Origin: Pseudomonadota bacterium
GTDB lineage: Bacteria > Pseudomonadota > Alphaproteobacteria > Sphingomonadales > Sphingomonadaceae
Reading direction: 5' to 3'
Length of the DNA: 18,411 nucleotides
Assembly: GCA_023423775.1 (NCBI GenBank)
Contig: JAFAEZ010000182.1
Span: forward strand, 1 to 18,411
The notes beneath the pieces are model-generated. The model worked only from the letters and a program-made list of their open reading frames with translations. It did no database searches and had not been told where the DNA came from. The position numbers and the translations under genes were made by a program. This document shows, one piece after another, positions 9,606 through 17,032 of the stretch. Position 1 is the stretch's first letter. Every line of letters starts with the position of its first letter.

Positions 9606-10600
9606 ATCGGGAAGTCCAGCAGCCGCGGCTCAGCGTCGCCATGGCCGTCTACAACAATGCGCCGTTCCTGGCCGAGGCGATCGAGAGCATTCTCGCGCAG
9701 ACGATGGGCGATTTCGAGTTCCTGATCGTCAATGACGGATCGACCGACGGCTCCGGCACGATCATCGATGCCTATGCCGCGCGCGATAAGCGGATCCGCG
9801 CCATCCACCAGCCCAATCGCGGGCTCGTCGCCAGCCTCAACCACATGGTCGAGGAAGCGCGTGCGCCGCTGATCGCGCGGATGGACGGCGACGACATCTC
9901 GCTGCCGACGCGCTTCGAGCGCCAGCTCGCCTTCCTCGACGCCCACCCCGATTATGGCGTGGTCGGCACCAGCACCCACGATATCGACGAGCAGGGGAGG
10001 CTCTCCCCGAACCTCGATTTCCATCCGCTGGACCATGACGCCTTCCTCGCCGCGCTCGAGGCCGGGCCGTGGCTGTGCCACCCTTCCGTGGTGATGCGGC
10101 GCGACGTGGTCCGCGCGGTCGGCTCCTATCGCGCCGCTTTCCGCCATTGCGAGGATTACGATCTCTGGCTGCGGCTTTCCGAGGTGACCAAGCTCTGCAC
10201 CATCCCGGACCGGCTGTTCCACTATCGGCGCTCGGCCACCCAGGTGAGCAGCGCCCATGTGCTCGAGCAGTTGACCGGCGCCGCGGTCGCCTATGCCGCC
10301 CATTGCGAGCGCGAGGCGGGCCGGCCCGACCCGACCGAGGGCGTCGAGCGCCTGCCGCCGATCGACCGGCTCGATGCCCTGTTCGGCCGGCAAGGGGTGG
10401 CACGCTACGTCCGTGCCCGGGTGGCGCCCAATATCCTGTGGTGCCCACGGGCGCTGCGCGGCGACGGCTTCCCGCTCCTGCTCACCCATATCGAGGAAGG
10501 CGGCGACCGCGCGGGCCTGTGGCGGACGGCGCTGAGGCTGGTAAAGCTCGGCGCGGCGGGCCGCGCTGCCCGCCTCGCTTACGCCTTGGCCGCGGCCTAG
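9602..10600 (+). CDS. Glycosyltransferase family 2
   Basis: A 332-residue inverting GT-A glycosyltransferase. Residues 10-50 carry the nucleotide-binding entry (SVAMAVYNNAPFLAEAIES and FEFLIVNDGSTDG), with Asp45. The metal-binding DxD is RMDGDD (Asp95, Asp97). CEDYDLWLRL (Glu184/Asp185) is the usual ED base motif. There are no membrane segments, so it probably works at the cytoplasmic face on a lipid-linked or protein acceptor. It starts at TTG (9602) inside the stop of the preceding gene (TTGA), with a purine-rich AAGGGG upstream, which indicates translational coupling. The donor sugar is not predictable. The TAG stop lies in CTAG (10597-10600), which also encodes the stop of the opposing chemoreceptor gene. 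Confidence 0.93.
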   Translation: MNREVQQPRLSVAMAVYNNAPFLAEAIESILAQTMGDFEFLIVNDGSTDGSGTIIDAYAARDKRIRAIHQPNRGLVASLNHMVEEARAPLIARMDGDDISLPTRFERQLAFLDAHPDYGVVGTSTHDIDEQGRLSPNLDFHPLDHDAFLAALEAGPWLCHPSVVMRRDVVRAVGSYRAAFRHCEDYDLWLRLSEVTKLCTIPDRLFHYRRSATQVSSAHVLEQLTGAAVAYAAHCEREAGRPDPTEGVERLPPIDRLDALFGRQGVARYVRARVAPNILWCPRALRGDGFPLLLTHIEEGGDRAGLWRTALRLVKLGAAGRAARLAYALAAA

Positions 10601-12813
10601 AATTCGTTCCAGTCCGCGGCGAGGGCGGTGTTGCCAGCCGTTGCCGGCAGCGACCGCACGGGGACGGCCGCGGGTTTGGAACGGGCAGCGGGACGAGGGG
10701 CATTGCCGGTCTCGAATTGCGCCGCCTGTTCGGCGAGCGATTCGACTTCGCCGCTGAGATTGCGCGCCGCAGCCGAGGTTTCCTCGACCATCGCCGCATT
10801 CTGCTGCGTCACCTTGTCCATCTCGCCGATTGCGGTGTTGACCTGCGCCAAGGCGGTCGACTGCTGGTCGGCGGCCATCGCGATCTGGGACACGAGGCCG
10901 CTCACTTCGTCGACCGAGCCGATGATCCGCTCGAGCGCATTGCCCGCCTCGCCGACCAGCTTGACGCCGCTGTCGACCTGCGCGCTGCTGGTCGAGATCA
11001 GCTGACCGATCTCCTGGGCGGCGTCGGCCGAACGCTGGGCAAGCGCACGCACCTCGTTGGCGACGACCGCAAAGGCGCGGCCCGCTTCACCGGCATGTGC
11101 GGCCTCGACCGAGGCGTTGAGCGCGAGCAGGTTGGTCTGGAACGCGATCTTCTCGATGACCGTGATGATCCGGGTGATCTGCTGCGAGCTCTTCTCGATC
11201 TCCCCCATCGCATTCACCGCAGCGCCCACGACCTTGCTGCTTTCCTGCGCGTCGGCCTGGGTGGCCTGGACCAGCTTGTTGGCCTCGGCGGCGCCGATCG
11301 CGCTGTTCTGGACGGTCGCGGTGATCTCGGTCATCGCCGCCGCCGTCTCCTCGAGCGAGGCGGCATTCTGCTCGGTGCGGCGCGAAAGATCCTCGGATGC
11401 GCGTGCAATCTCCTGCGATCCGGTGCGGATCGTCGCGGCGGCCTCGGCGACGCTGCCGATCATCTCGCGAAGGCGGGCGATGGCGGCGTTGAAATTGGCC
11501 TTGAGCACCGCATAGCCGCCGGGGAAGTCGGCCTTGATCTCGGCGGTGAGGTCGCCGCGGGTCAGCGCGTCGAGCCCTTCACCGATGGCGGAGGTGATCA
11601 GGCGCTGCTCCTCGGCCGCGCGGGCGTCGGCGGCGGCACGGTCCTGCGCGGCTTGACGGAACACGTCCGCGGCCTTGGCGAGGGTGCCGATCTCGTCCTC
11701 GCGGCCGGTATGCGGCACGGCCAGCGTCTCGCCATGAGCAAGCCGGTCGACCGCGCCGCTGAGGTCGGCCATCGGCCGCCCGACGATCGAACGCACAGCC
11801 AGAAACAGGCTGGTCAGAACGGCGCCGAGGATGAGCAGCGCGCCGAGCACGAGCTGCCAGGCGATGCTGTTGGCCGGCGCGTTGACGGTCGCCTCGGGCA
11901 CGTCGAGCACCAGCGCCCACGTGACGCCGAGCGCGTCGAACCGGATCGGGCGGACGACGCGCACCATGGCCTCGCCGCCGATCTCGATGCCGCTGATGGT
12001 CCGCGTCTCGCCGCTGGCGAGAGCCTGCTTGACCTCATCGAGGCCGGCATCGGCATAGGGCTTCATGCGCAGCGCCGGATCGTGATGGGCGACCCAGGCC
12101 CCGTTCGCCGAGAGGAGCATGACGCGGCCGGTGCCGAACGGGCGCAGAGCGCCGAGGCGGGCCGATATCTGGTCGAGCGCGATGTCCGCGCCGGCCACGC
12201 CGATCGTGCGGCCGCCCGACTGCACCGGATAGGCGATCGAGGTCATCGTCACGCTCTTGCCGCCGACCTCGTAGGAATAAGGCTCCATGATCGCGGCTTT
12301 GCCGCTCGCGAAAGCCTTGCGGTAGTAATCCTTGCCATAGGCGCCGTCTTCGTCGTTCGGCGCCTGGGTGAGCTTGCCGTCGTCCTTGACCCAGTAAGGC
12401 GCGAAATTGCCGTAACGGTTCGAGCCGGGATGGCCGGTCATCGCCGCGTCCTGGCCGTCCCAGGCATTGGGTTCGATCATCGTCCAGCTGCCAAGCGCCA
12501 TCGGCTCGCGGAGGATGTCGGTCTTGAGCGTCGCCATCGCCGCCGACCGGTCGCGCGCGCCGGACTGGTGCAGCGCCGCGAGCGTGGAGGCGCTGGCACG
12601 CGCGGTGGCGGCGAACGCGCCGATGTCGGAGGCGACCTGGTTGGCCTGCGCATCGGCCTGGGCCGTCGCGGCGTCGCCCGAAAGGCCTTCGACCACATGG
12701 CCGGTCTGCAGCACCACCAGCGAAAATCCGATCAGCAGGAGCAGGCCGATCGCCAGCCCGGCCACGGCCATCAATTTGCCGGCGATCGGCAGCCGGTGGA
12801 AGAATTGTCTCAC
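10597..12813 (-). CDS. Methyl-accepting chemotaxis protein with periplasmic Cache domain
   Basis: A 738-residue transmembrane chemoreceptor. TM1 is at about 11-36 and a Cache-type periplasmic sensor at about 40-315 (motifs YGKDYYRKAF, VTMTSIAYPV and GGRTIGVAGADIALDQI). TM2 is at about 320-343. A HAMP domain with a second HAMP-like segment follows, then the MCP signalling hairpin with its conserved tip EKIAFQTNLLALNASVEAAH. The C-terminus, after a basic proline/alanine linker, is DWNEF. This is a WxxF pentapeptide like the NWETF tether that binds CheR/CheB in E. coli receptors, so it is probably an adaptation-competent receptor. No che genes are in the window. The GTG start has GGAG 6 bases upstream. 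The ligand is unknown; Cache domains often bind small organic acids or amino acids. It lies 39 bases after the TorF-like gene and is probably co-transcribed. Confidence 0.96.
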   Translation of the reverse strand: MRQFFHRLPIAGKLMAVAGLAIGLLLLIGFSLVVLQTGHVVEGLSGDAATAQADAQANQVASDIGAFAATARASASTLAALHQSGARDRSAAMATLKTDILREPMALGSWTMIEPNAWDGQDAAMTGHPGSNRYGNFAPYWVKDDGKLTQAPNDEDGAYGKDYYRKAFASGKAAIMEPYSYEVGGKSVTMTSIAYPVQSGGRTIGVAGADIALDQISARLGALRPFGTGRVMLLSANGAWVAHHDPALRMKPYADAGLDEVKQALASGETRTISGIEIGGEAMVRVVRPIRFDALGVTWALVLDVPEATVNAPANSIAWQLVLGALLILGAVLTSLFLAVRSIVGRPMADLSGAVDRLAHGETLAVPHTGREDEIGTLAKAADVFRQAAQDRAAADARAAEEQRLITSAIGEGLDALTRGDLTAEIKADFPGGYAVLKANFNAAIARLREMIGSVAEAAATIRTGSQEIARASEDLSRRTEQNAASLEETAAAMTEITATVQNSAIGAAEANKLVQATQADAQESSKVVGAAVNAMGEIEKSSQQITRIITVIEKIAFQTNLLALNASVEAAHAGEAGRAFAVVANEVRALAQRSADAAQEIGQLISTSSAQVDSGVKLVGEAGNALERIIGSVDEVSGLVSQIAMAADQQSTALAQVNTAIGEMDKVTQQNAAMVEETSAAARNLSGEVESLAEQAAQFETGNAPRPAARSKPAAVPVRSLPATAGNTALAADWNEF

Positions 12814-12852
12814 ATCATGCTCCAGTGAAAAAGAAGGCGGCGGGGCCGGAGT

Positions 12853-13569
12853 TCAGAAGGCGATGCCGGCCGAGAGGACGAGGGCGGCGTCGACGCCGTG
12901 GCGGCGGGCAATATTGCTGTCGACATAAGCGAGACCGAGCGTGACCGATCCGAGTGCCGCGTCGGCGCCGAGCGACCAATCGAGATAGTCGCCGTCGGGG
13001 GCGAGCGCGCCCTCGGTACGTCCGAAGTGGCCCTTCAGGGTGAAAGGCGTACCGGGGACCGCCGCGGCGAGATCGGAGAAGAGGTAGAGATTGTCGCCGC
13101 CGCCGAGCGCCTTCTGCTCCCAGCTATAGCTGAGGCCGGCCGTGGCCGTGACCGGCCCGAAAACGTGGCTGAGCTTGGCCGTCCCTTCGAAATAATCGGC
13201 GGCGCCGATAGCGTCGTCGCCATTCGGATAGGCGTAATAAGCCAGCATCGCGTCGAGCGTGGTGCCGGGCAGCATTTCGCCGCTCCAGCCGCCATAGAGA
13301 TCGACCTCGGTGTGCCCGTAGAGGTCGCCGCCGTCGATCGAGGAGGCCCAGGTGCCGGCATAGAAGCCGCTCTCATGGCCGATCGTCGCCGTCGCCTGAA
13401 CGGCGGGATCCTGGTCGCTGAGGCTGACGCCGCGGAAGCGATAGTCGGAAACGAGCGTGGCGCCGCCCGAAAGATTGAAGCCGGCGCCGAGATCCGCCGC
13501 GAAAGAGGGGGCTGCGCCGAGGGCGAGCGCTGTCGTCGCGGCAAGCGCCGCAAGTCGACCGATGGGCAT
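12853..13569 (-). CDS. TorF-family putative outer-membrane porin
   Basis: A 238-residue protein with a Sec signal peptide (MPIGRLAALAATTALALGA through SFA, cleaved before ADLG). It is a beta-barrel of alternating hydrophobic and polar strands that ends in a terminal phenylalanine (AGIAF), the usual outer-membrane insertion signature. The motif GATLVSDYRFRGVSLSDQDP is characteristic of the TorF/gcw_chp putative porin family. Repeated WSLGADAALGSVTLGLAY-type strands continue to the C-terminus. The transported solute is unknown. It precedes the chemoreceptor gene on the same strand by 39 bases, so the transport and sensing of one ligand may be linked. The start at 13569 gives a clean signal peptide; the ribosome site is weak. 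Confidence 0.85.
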   Translation of the reverse strand: MPIGRLAALAATTALALGAAPSFAADLGAGFNLSGGATLVSDYRFRGVSLSDQDPAVQATATIGHESGFYAGTWASSIDGGDLYGHTEVDLYGGWSGEMLPGTTLDAMLAYYAYPNGDDAIGAADYFEGTAKLSHVFGPVTATAGLSYSWEQKALGGGDNLYLFSDLAAAVPGTPFTLKGHFGRTEGALAPDGDYLDWSLGADAALGSVTLGLAYVDSNIARRHGVDAALVLSAGIAF

Positions 13570-13648
13570 GCGAAGAGCCTGTCTATGGTGGTTGTGGTTC
13601 TTTATAGAAAGCGCTCGGATGCGGTTTCTCCCCGTCGTGATCCTACGG

Positions 13649-13654
13649 TATGAT
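13649..13654 (+). promoter_or_regulatory. Candidate -10 box for the ABC exporter gene
   Basis: TATGAT matches the sigma-70 TATAAT consensus at 5 of 6 positions. It lies 32 bases before the ATG at 13687 and would start transcription near 13661. The sequence 17-18 bases upstream (TTTCTC region, 13625-13631) is a poor -35. On the other strand a TATAAA (13601-13606) is a similar weak candidate for the TorF gene, about 31 bases before its start. This 117-base divergent gap should hold both promoters. Confidence 0.3.
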
Positions 13655-13686
13655 GCCGGCACGGTAATGCGGGCGGGGAGCAGCGG

Positions 13687-15465
13687 ATGGGCGGAAACAG
13701 CGATCGGGCCGTGCTGCCGGCGCTGTACCGGGCGATGGGACCGGCGTCGCGGCGGCGACTGGGGAGCGCTTTGGTCTTGATGCTGGCCGGCGCGCTCGCC
13801 GAACTGGTGACGATCGGCGCGGTCTTGCCCTTCCTCGCGTTGATCGCCGATCCCGCCCGGGCGGCGGACCTGCCCGGCTTCGCCCTGTTCCTGGCGCTGG
13901 CCGGCGAACGTGCCGGCGCGGAGCTGATCTTGCCCGCCACGCTGCTGTTCATCGGCGCCGCGATCGTCGCGGCCGGCCTGCGCCTCGCGATCCTGCGCGT
14001 CACCCAGGGCCTCGTGCTCGGCCTCGGCCATGAGGTCGGCACCGCGATCTTCGGCCGGATGCTGCGCCAGCCCTACAGCCTCTATGTCAGCCGCAATTCG
14101 AGCGAGCTCGTCGCCAGCATCGAGAAGGTCCAGTTGCTGATCTCGGCGGTGCTGATGCCGCTGATGCAGGGCGTTACGGCGACGGTCATCGCGGTTGCGA
14201 TCCTCGCCCTGCTGTTGGCGATCGACCCGGGGACGGCGGCCGCCGCCGCGGCGACGGTGTCGTTGCTCTACGTCGCGATCAGCCTCGCCACTCGCCGCCT
14301 GCTGCGGCGCAATTCGGGCCTAGTGTCGGGAATGGCGACGGCCCGGGTCAAGGCGGTGCAGGAGGGGCTGGGCGGGATACGCGACATCTTGCTCGAACAG
14401 TCGCAGGCGGTATTCGAGGCGCAATATCGCGCGGTAGACGCCGCCTATCGCCGCGCCCAGGCCACGCAGATCTTCGTCAGCACCGCGCCGCGCTTCGTGG
14501 TCGAGGCGGCCGGGATCATCCTCGTCGCTTTGGTCGCGCTCTATATGAGCAGCCGGCCAGGGGGGATCGTGGCCGCGGTCCCGGTGCTCGGCGCGCTGGC
14601 ACTGGGGGCGCAGCGGCTGCTGCCTTTGGTGCAGAATGCCTATTTCGGCTGGGCGCAATTGAGCGGCAACCGGCAGGTTCTGCGCGATGTGGTCGACCTG
14701 CTTCGCGCGCCCGTGGTCGCCACGGGCGGGCGGATCCCGCGCGGCGCGGTGGCGCCGTTCCAGCGCGACATCGTCTTCGACCGGGTCGCATTCCGCTATC
14801 CGGGGCGGGGCACGACCCTGCACGACGTCAGCCTCTCAATCGCCAAGGGCGCGCGCATCGGCATCGTCGGCAAGACGGGCAGCGGCAAGAGCAGTTTCCT
14901 CGATCTGCTGATGGGCCTGCTCGAGCCGAGCGAGGGCGAGATCCGAGTGGACGGGCAAAGGCTGGAGGGGGAGGCGCGCGCGCATTGGCAGGCGCAGATC
15001 GCCCATGTGCCGCAGACCATCTACCTCGCCGACAGCTCGATCGCGGCGAATATCGCGTTCGGCGAGGCGGCTGCGGAGATCGACCTGGAGCGGGTGCGCG
15101 CCGCCGCGCGGCGCGCCGAACTGGACGATTTCATCATCGGGCTGCCCGCGGGCTACGACACTCTCGTCGGGGAGCGGGGCGTGCGTCTGTCAGGCGGGCA
15201 GCGCCAGCGCGTCGCGCTCGCCCGCGCGTTCTACAAGGCGGCGACGGTGCTGATCCTCGACGAGGCGACGACCGCGCTCGACCCGCAGACCGAGAAAGCG
15301 GTGATCGACGGGATCAGCGGCCTGGGGCCCGAGATGACGTTGCTGATCGTCGCGCATCGCCTGTCGGCGTTGACGGTGTGCGACGTCATCGTCCGCTTCG
15401 AGGATGGGCGGATCGCCGAGGTGACCAGTTACGCCGAGGCCGCGCGCGCCGCCTCGGCGGCCTGA
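13687..15465 (+). CDS. ABC exporter half-transporter, PglK/MsbA-like
   Basis: A 592-residue fused permease-ATPase. The N-terminal part contains about six membrane segments. Its start, LMLAGALAELVTIGAVLPFLALIAD, resembles PglK-type lipid-linked oligosaccharide flippases and related polysaccharide exporters. The C-terminal ATPase has Walker A GKTGSGKSS (395-403), Q-loop VPQTIYL, signature LSGGQRQRVALARA (from 501), Walker B VLILDEATTALD (from 521) and H-loop VAHRLSAL. It should work as a homodimer in the inner membrane. The substrate cannot be read from sequence; lipid A, lipid-linked glycan or lipid are the family options. A GGGGAG ribosome site lies about 6 bases before the ATG at 13687. It is divergent from the TorF gene and ends 21 bases from the convergent DUF1153 gene. 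Confidence 0.94.
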   Translation: MGGNSDRAVLPALYRAMGPASRRRLGSALVLMLAGALAELVTIGAVLPFLALIADPARAADLPGFALFLALAGERAGAELILPATLLFIGAAIVAAGLRLAILRVTQGLVLGLGHEVGTAIFGRMLRQPYSLYVSRNSSELVASIEKVQLLISAVLMPLMQGVTATVIAVAILALLLAIDPGTAAAAAATVSLLYVAISLATRRLLRRNSGLVSGMATARVKAVQEGLGGIRDILLEQSQAVFEAQYRAVDAAYRRAQATQIFVSTAPRFVVEAAGIILVALVALYMSSRPGGIVAAVPVLGALALGAQRLLPLVQNAYFGWAQLSGNRQVLRDVVDLLRAPVVATGGRIPRGAVAPFQRDIVFDRVAFRYPGRGTTLHDVSLSIAKGARIGIVGKTGSGKSSFLDLLMGLLEPSEGEIRVDGQRLEGEARAHWQAQIAHVPQTIYLADSSIAANIAFGEAAAEIDLERVRAAARRAELDDFIIGLPAGYDTLVGERGVRLSGGQRQRVALARAFYKAATVLILDEATTALDPQTEKAVIDGISGLGPEMTLLIVAHRLSALTVCDVIVRFEDGRIAEVTSYAEAARAASAA

Positions 15466-15486
15466 TCCCGTGCGATCGAACCCGGC

Positions 15487-15750
15487 TCAGGCCGCCGGCG
15501 CGGGTTCGCGGCGGGTCCGGCGGGCGCGCACCGCCATGCTGTTGAGGGTTCGCTCCCAAGCCGCGATCTCCTCGGGCGTCAGGCCATAGCGCTCTTGCGC
15601 CTCTTCCGCGGTGATCCGGCCCTCGCGCAAGGCGCGCACCGCTTTCGCTTTCTCGGCCCCGCTCCAGACCGGAACGGGGGCAGGGTCCAAGTCGGTCCGC
15701 GCCGGTCCGCCGGAGACGGCAGCCGAAGCCCCTTTGTCGATCATCGTCAT
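15487..15750 (-). CDS. SciP-like DUF1153 transcriptional regulator
   Basis: An 87-residue protein whose residues 28-80 (VWSGAEKAKAVRALREGRIT, then EEAQERYGLTPEEIAAWERT and RARRTRR) follow the DUF1153 pattern. In Caulobacter SciP this pattern is W-x-RKAxVVxAVxxG..S.EEAxxRYxLTxxEfxxWxR....G..xLRxTR. SciP binds DNA beside CtrA and blocks transcription of its targets. Here the helix-turn-helix core (about 33-68) is complete and the C-terminal Arg-rich tail is retained. The first 27 residues are a variable, proline-rich, probably disordered arm. Whether this is the true SciP orthologue or a paralogue cannot be judged from one window. The start at 15750 is chosen because it fits the domain length. 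A CtrA-like box lies 72 bases upstream. Confidence 0.8.
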   Translation of the reverse strand: MTMIDKGASAAVSGGPARTDLDPAPVPVWSGAEKAKAVRALREGRITAEEAQERYGLTPEEIAAWERTLNSMAVRARRTRREPAPAA

Positions 15751-15821
15751 GTCTTTCACTCGCCTCGTCGGGTCCCTGTTTGCCCCCCGCTTGGCTGGCT
15801 TCCGGCTTCGGCCCGTTCTGG

Positions 15822-15836
15822 TTAACAAAAGGTAAA
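15822..15836 (-). promoter_or_regulatory. CtrA-like binding box upstream of the SciP-like gene
   Basis: On the minus strand the sequence reads TTTACC-TTTTG-TTAACC (15820-15836). On the + strand it is TTAA, seven bases, then TAAA. This is the CtrA consensus TTAA-N7-TTAA with one mismatch. The box ends 72 bases before the start codon of the DUF1153 gene and points the same way. It is the best match of this kind that I saw in the window. Confidence 0.55.
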
Positions 15837-15945
15837 GACGGCCGGCCAATCGCGACGAGGCGAGGCCCGGCAGCGCCGGTTGCGAATCCGTAACGAAACG
15901 CGCGGCGCGGCGGGCAGGCGGGAGGATAGCTAGAGGGCGAGAAGC

Positions 15946-16923
15946 TCAGGCGGTTTCCATCACGCCCGCGACCGGTGCGCCTGCCCCCGACCGGGACTGC
16001 GCCGGGTCGGACGGCTGGCGGCCGGGCTGGTAGAAGACGATGATCTCGCGCAGATATTCGCCGTCGAATTCGGGCTCGTCATTGGCCTTGAAGCGCGGCG
16101 CGGCGTCCAACTCCTCGCGGGTCAGCGCCAGCACATAGCCGCCGAGCGACTCGTCATAAGCGAGGATGTCCCAGGGCAAAGGGAAGAGGCTGCGGCCGAA
16201 GCCCATATGGCCGCCGAAGGTGAGCACGGCATAAGCGACGCGGCCGCTATATTTGTCGACCATGAAGCTTTCGATCCGCCCCAGGCGCTCGCCGCTCGGG
16301 CCGACCACTGGCGTGCCCTCCACCTTCTTCGACGAAATGAGCCGGATCGTCTCGTCGGTGTCGAGCGTGAGCTGCGACTTGTCCCTGCCGCCGCTGCGGG
16401 CGCGGACCGCTCCCACGATCGCGGCTCCGGCGGCGACTGCGCCGAGTGCGGCGCCGGCACCCAGGGCGACCAGACGCCAATTCGGAGTCTCTTGGTCGAG
16501 GTGCCTTATCTTGGCCTGTTCATATTCTTCACCGAGCAACTGGGCTCGATTGTCGTCGATGGTGGCGCGCGAGACGTTTTCGAGCCCGTCATGCTGCTTG
16601 CAGGTCTCTTCGAAGCGCAAAGCGAAGGCGTTGAAATCCTCCATCCACTCGGCGGTCTTGTCGGAGCGGTGGAGCGCGCGCAGATCGCGACGCAGCGCCT
16701 TATGCTCGGCGGCGAGCGCGGACACGGTCGCGGCGGTGGCGGGGTCGCGCCGCAGCAAGGGGAAGATCACCTCCTCGACGACGGCGAGGTGGCGGCGCAC
16801 CTCATGGGCGTAATTAGCGAACTGATTGTGGCGTCGCGGCTGGTCGCCGTGGCTCTGCATGATGTCGGCCGCGGCGGCGTGGATGACGATATGGTCCCGG
16901 TCGAGACGCTCCCAAATATTCAT
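15946..16923 (-). CDS. Hemerythrin-like domain fused through a membrane segment to a PRC-barrel
   Basis: A 325-residue protein with three parts. Residues 1-140 form a hemerythrin-like (HHE) four-helix bundle with ligand candidates His11 or His15, His45, Glu50/51, His74, His111 and Glu115. The pattern HLAVVEEVIFPLL and the HDGLE motif (His111...Glu115) fit diiron binding, though the His45-Glu spacing is one residue longer than usual. A Gly/Ala-rich hydrophobic segment (about 148-172) probably spans the membrane. Residues 185-275 are a PRC-barrel (ISSKKVEGTPVVGPSGERLG ... VDKYSGRVAYAVL ... FPLPWDIL). The C-terminal tail is basic and Pro/Ser-rich. Hemerythrin-like proteins sense or handle oxygen, NO or iron, and PRC-barrels occur in RNA metabolism and photosynthesis proteins. 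AGGAG lies about 7 bases before the ATG. Confidence 0.88.
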   Translation of the reverse strand: MNIWERLDRDHIVIHAAAADIMQSHGDQPRRHNQFANYAHEVRRHLAVVEEVIFPLLRRDPATAATVSALAAEHKALRRDLRALHRSDKTAEWMEDFNAFALRFEETCKQHDGLENVSRATIDDNRAQLLGEEYEQAKIRHLDQETPNWRLVALGAGAALGAVAAGAAIVGAVRARSGGRDKSQLTLDTDETIRLISSKKVEGTPVVGPSGERLGRIESFMVDKYSGRVAYAVLTFGGHMGFGRSLFPLPWDILAYDESLGGYVLALTREELDAAPRFKANDEPEFDGEYLREIIVFYQPGRQPSDPAQSRSGAGAPVAGVMETA

Positions 16924-16958
16924 GTGTCGCTCCTGATGCGGCTTTTGCGCGACTAACG

Positions 16959-16995
16959 GCGGGTTTCCCCGCGCGTTCCCGGGCCGAAGCCCGGG
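16959..16995 (-). terminator. Tandem hairpins with UUCG and GAAA tetraloops
   Basis: Read on the minus strand, CCCGGGC-TTCG-GCCCGGG (16978-16995) is followed after five bases by GCGGG-GAAA-CCCGC (16959-16972). The first is a perfect 7-bp stem with the very stable C(UUCG)G loop and the second has a GNRA loop. They lie 38-74 bases after the stop of the heme-oxygenase-like gene and upstream of the hemerythrin-fusion gene. No U-tract follows, so they may act as an mRNA stabiliser, attenuator or rho-independent-like terminator. A REP-like origin is also possible. Confidence 0.5.
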
Positions 16996-17032
16996 CGCGG
17001 TGGGCTGCAGGCCGGGCGCGCTCTGTTGCCGG

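Noticed and set aside
10069..12828. Very long + strand reading frame (919 codons) opposite the chemoreceptor
   Set aside because: It is antisense to a clear chemoreceptor and glycosyltransferase, has a low-complexity GC-driven composition and shows no recognisable domain.
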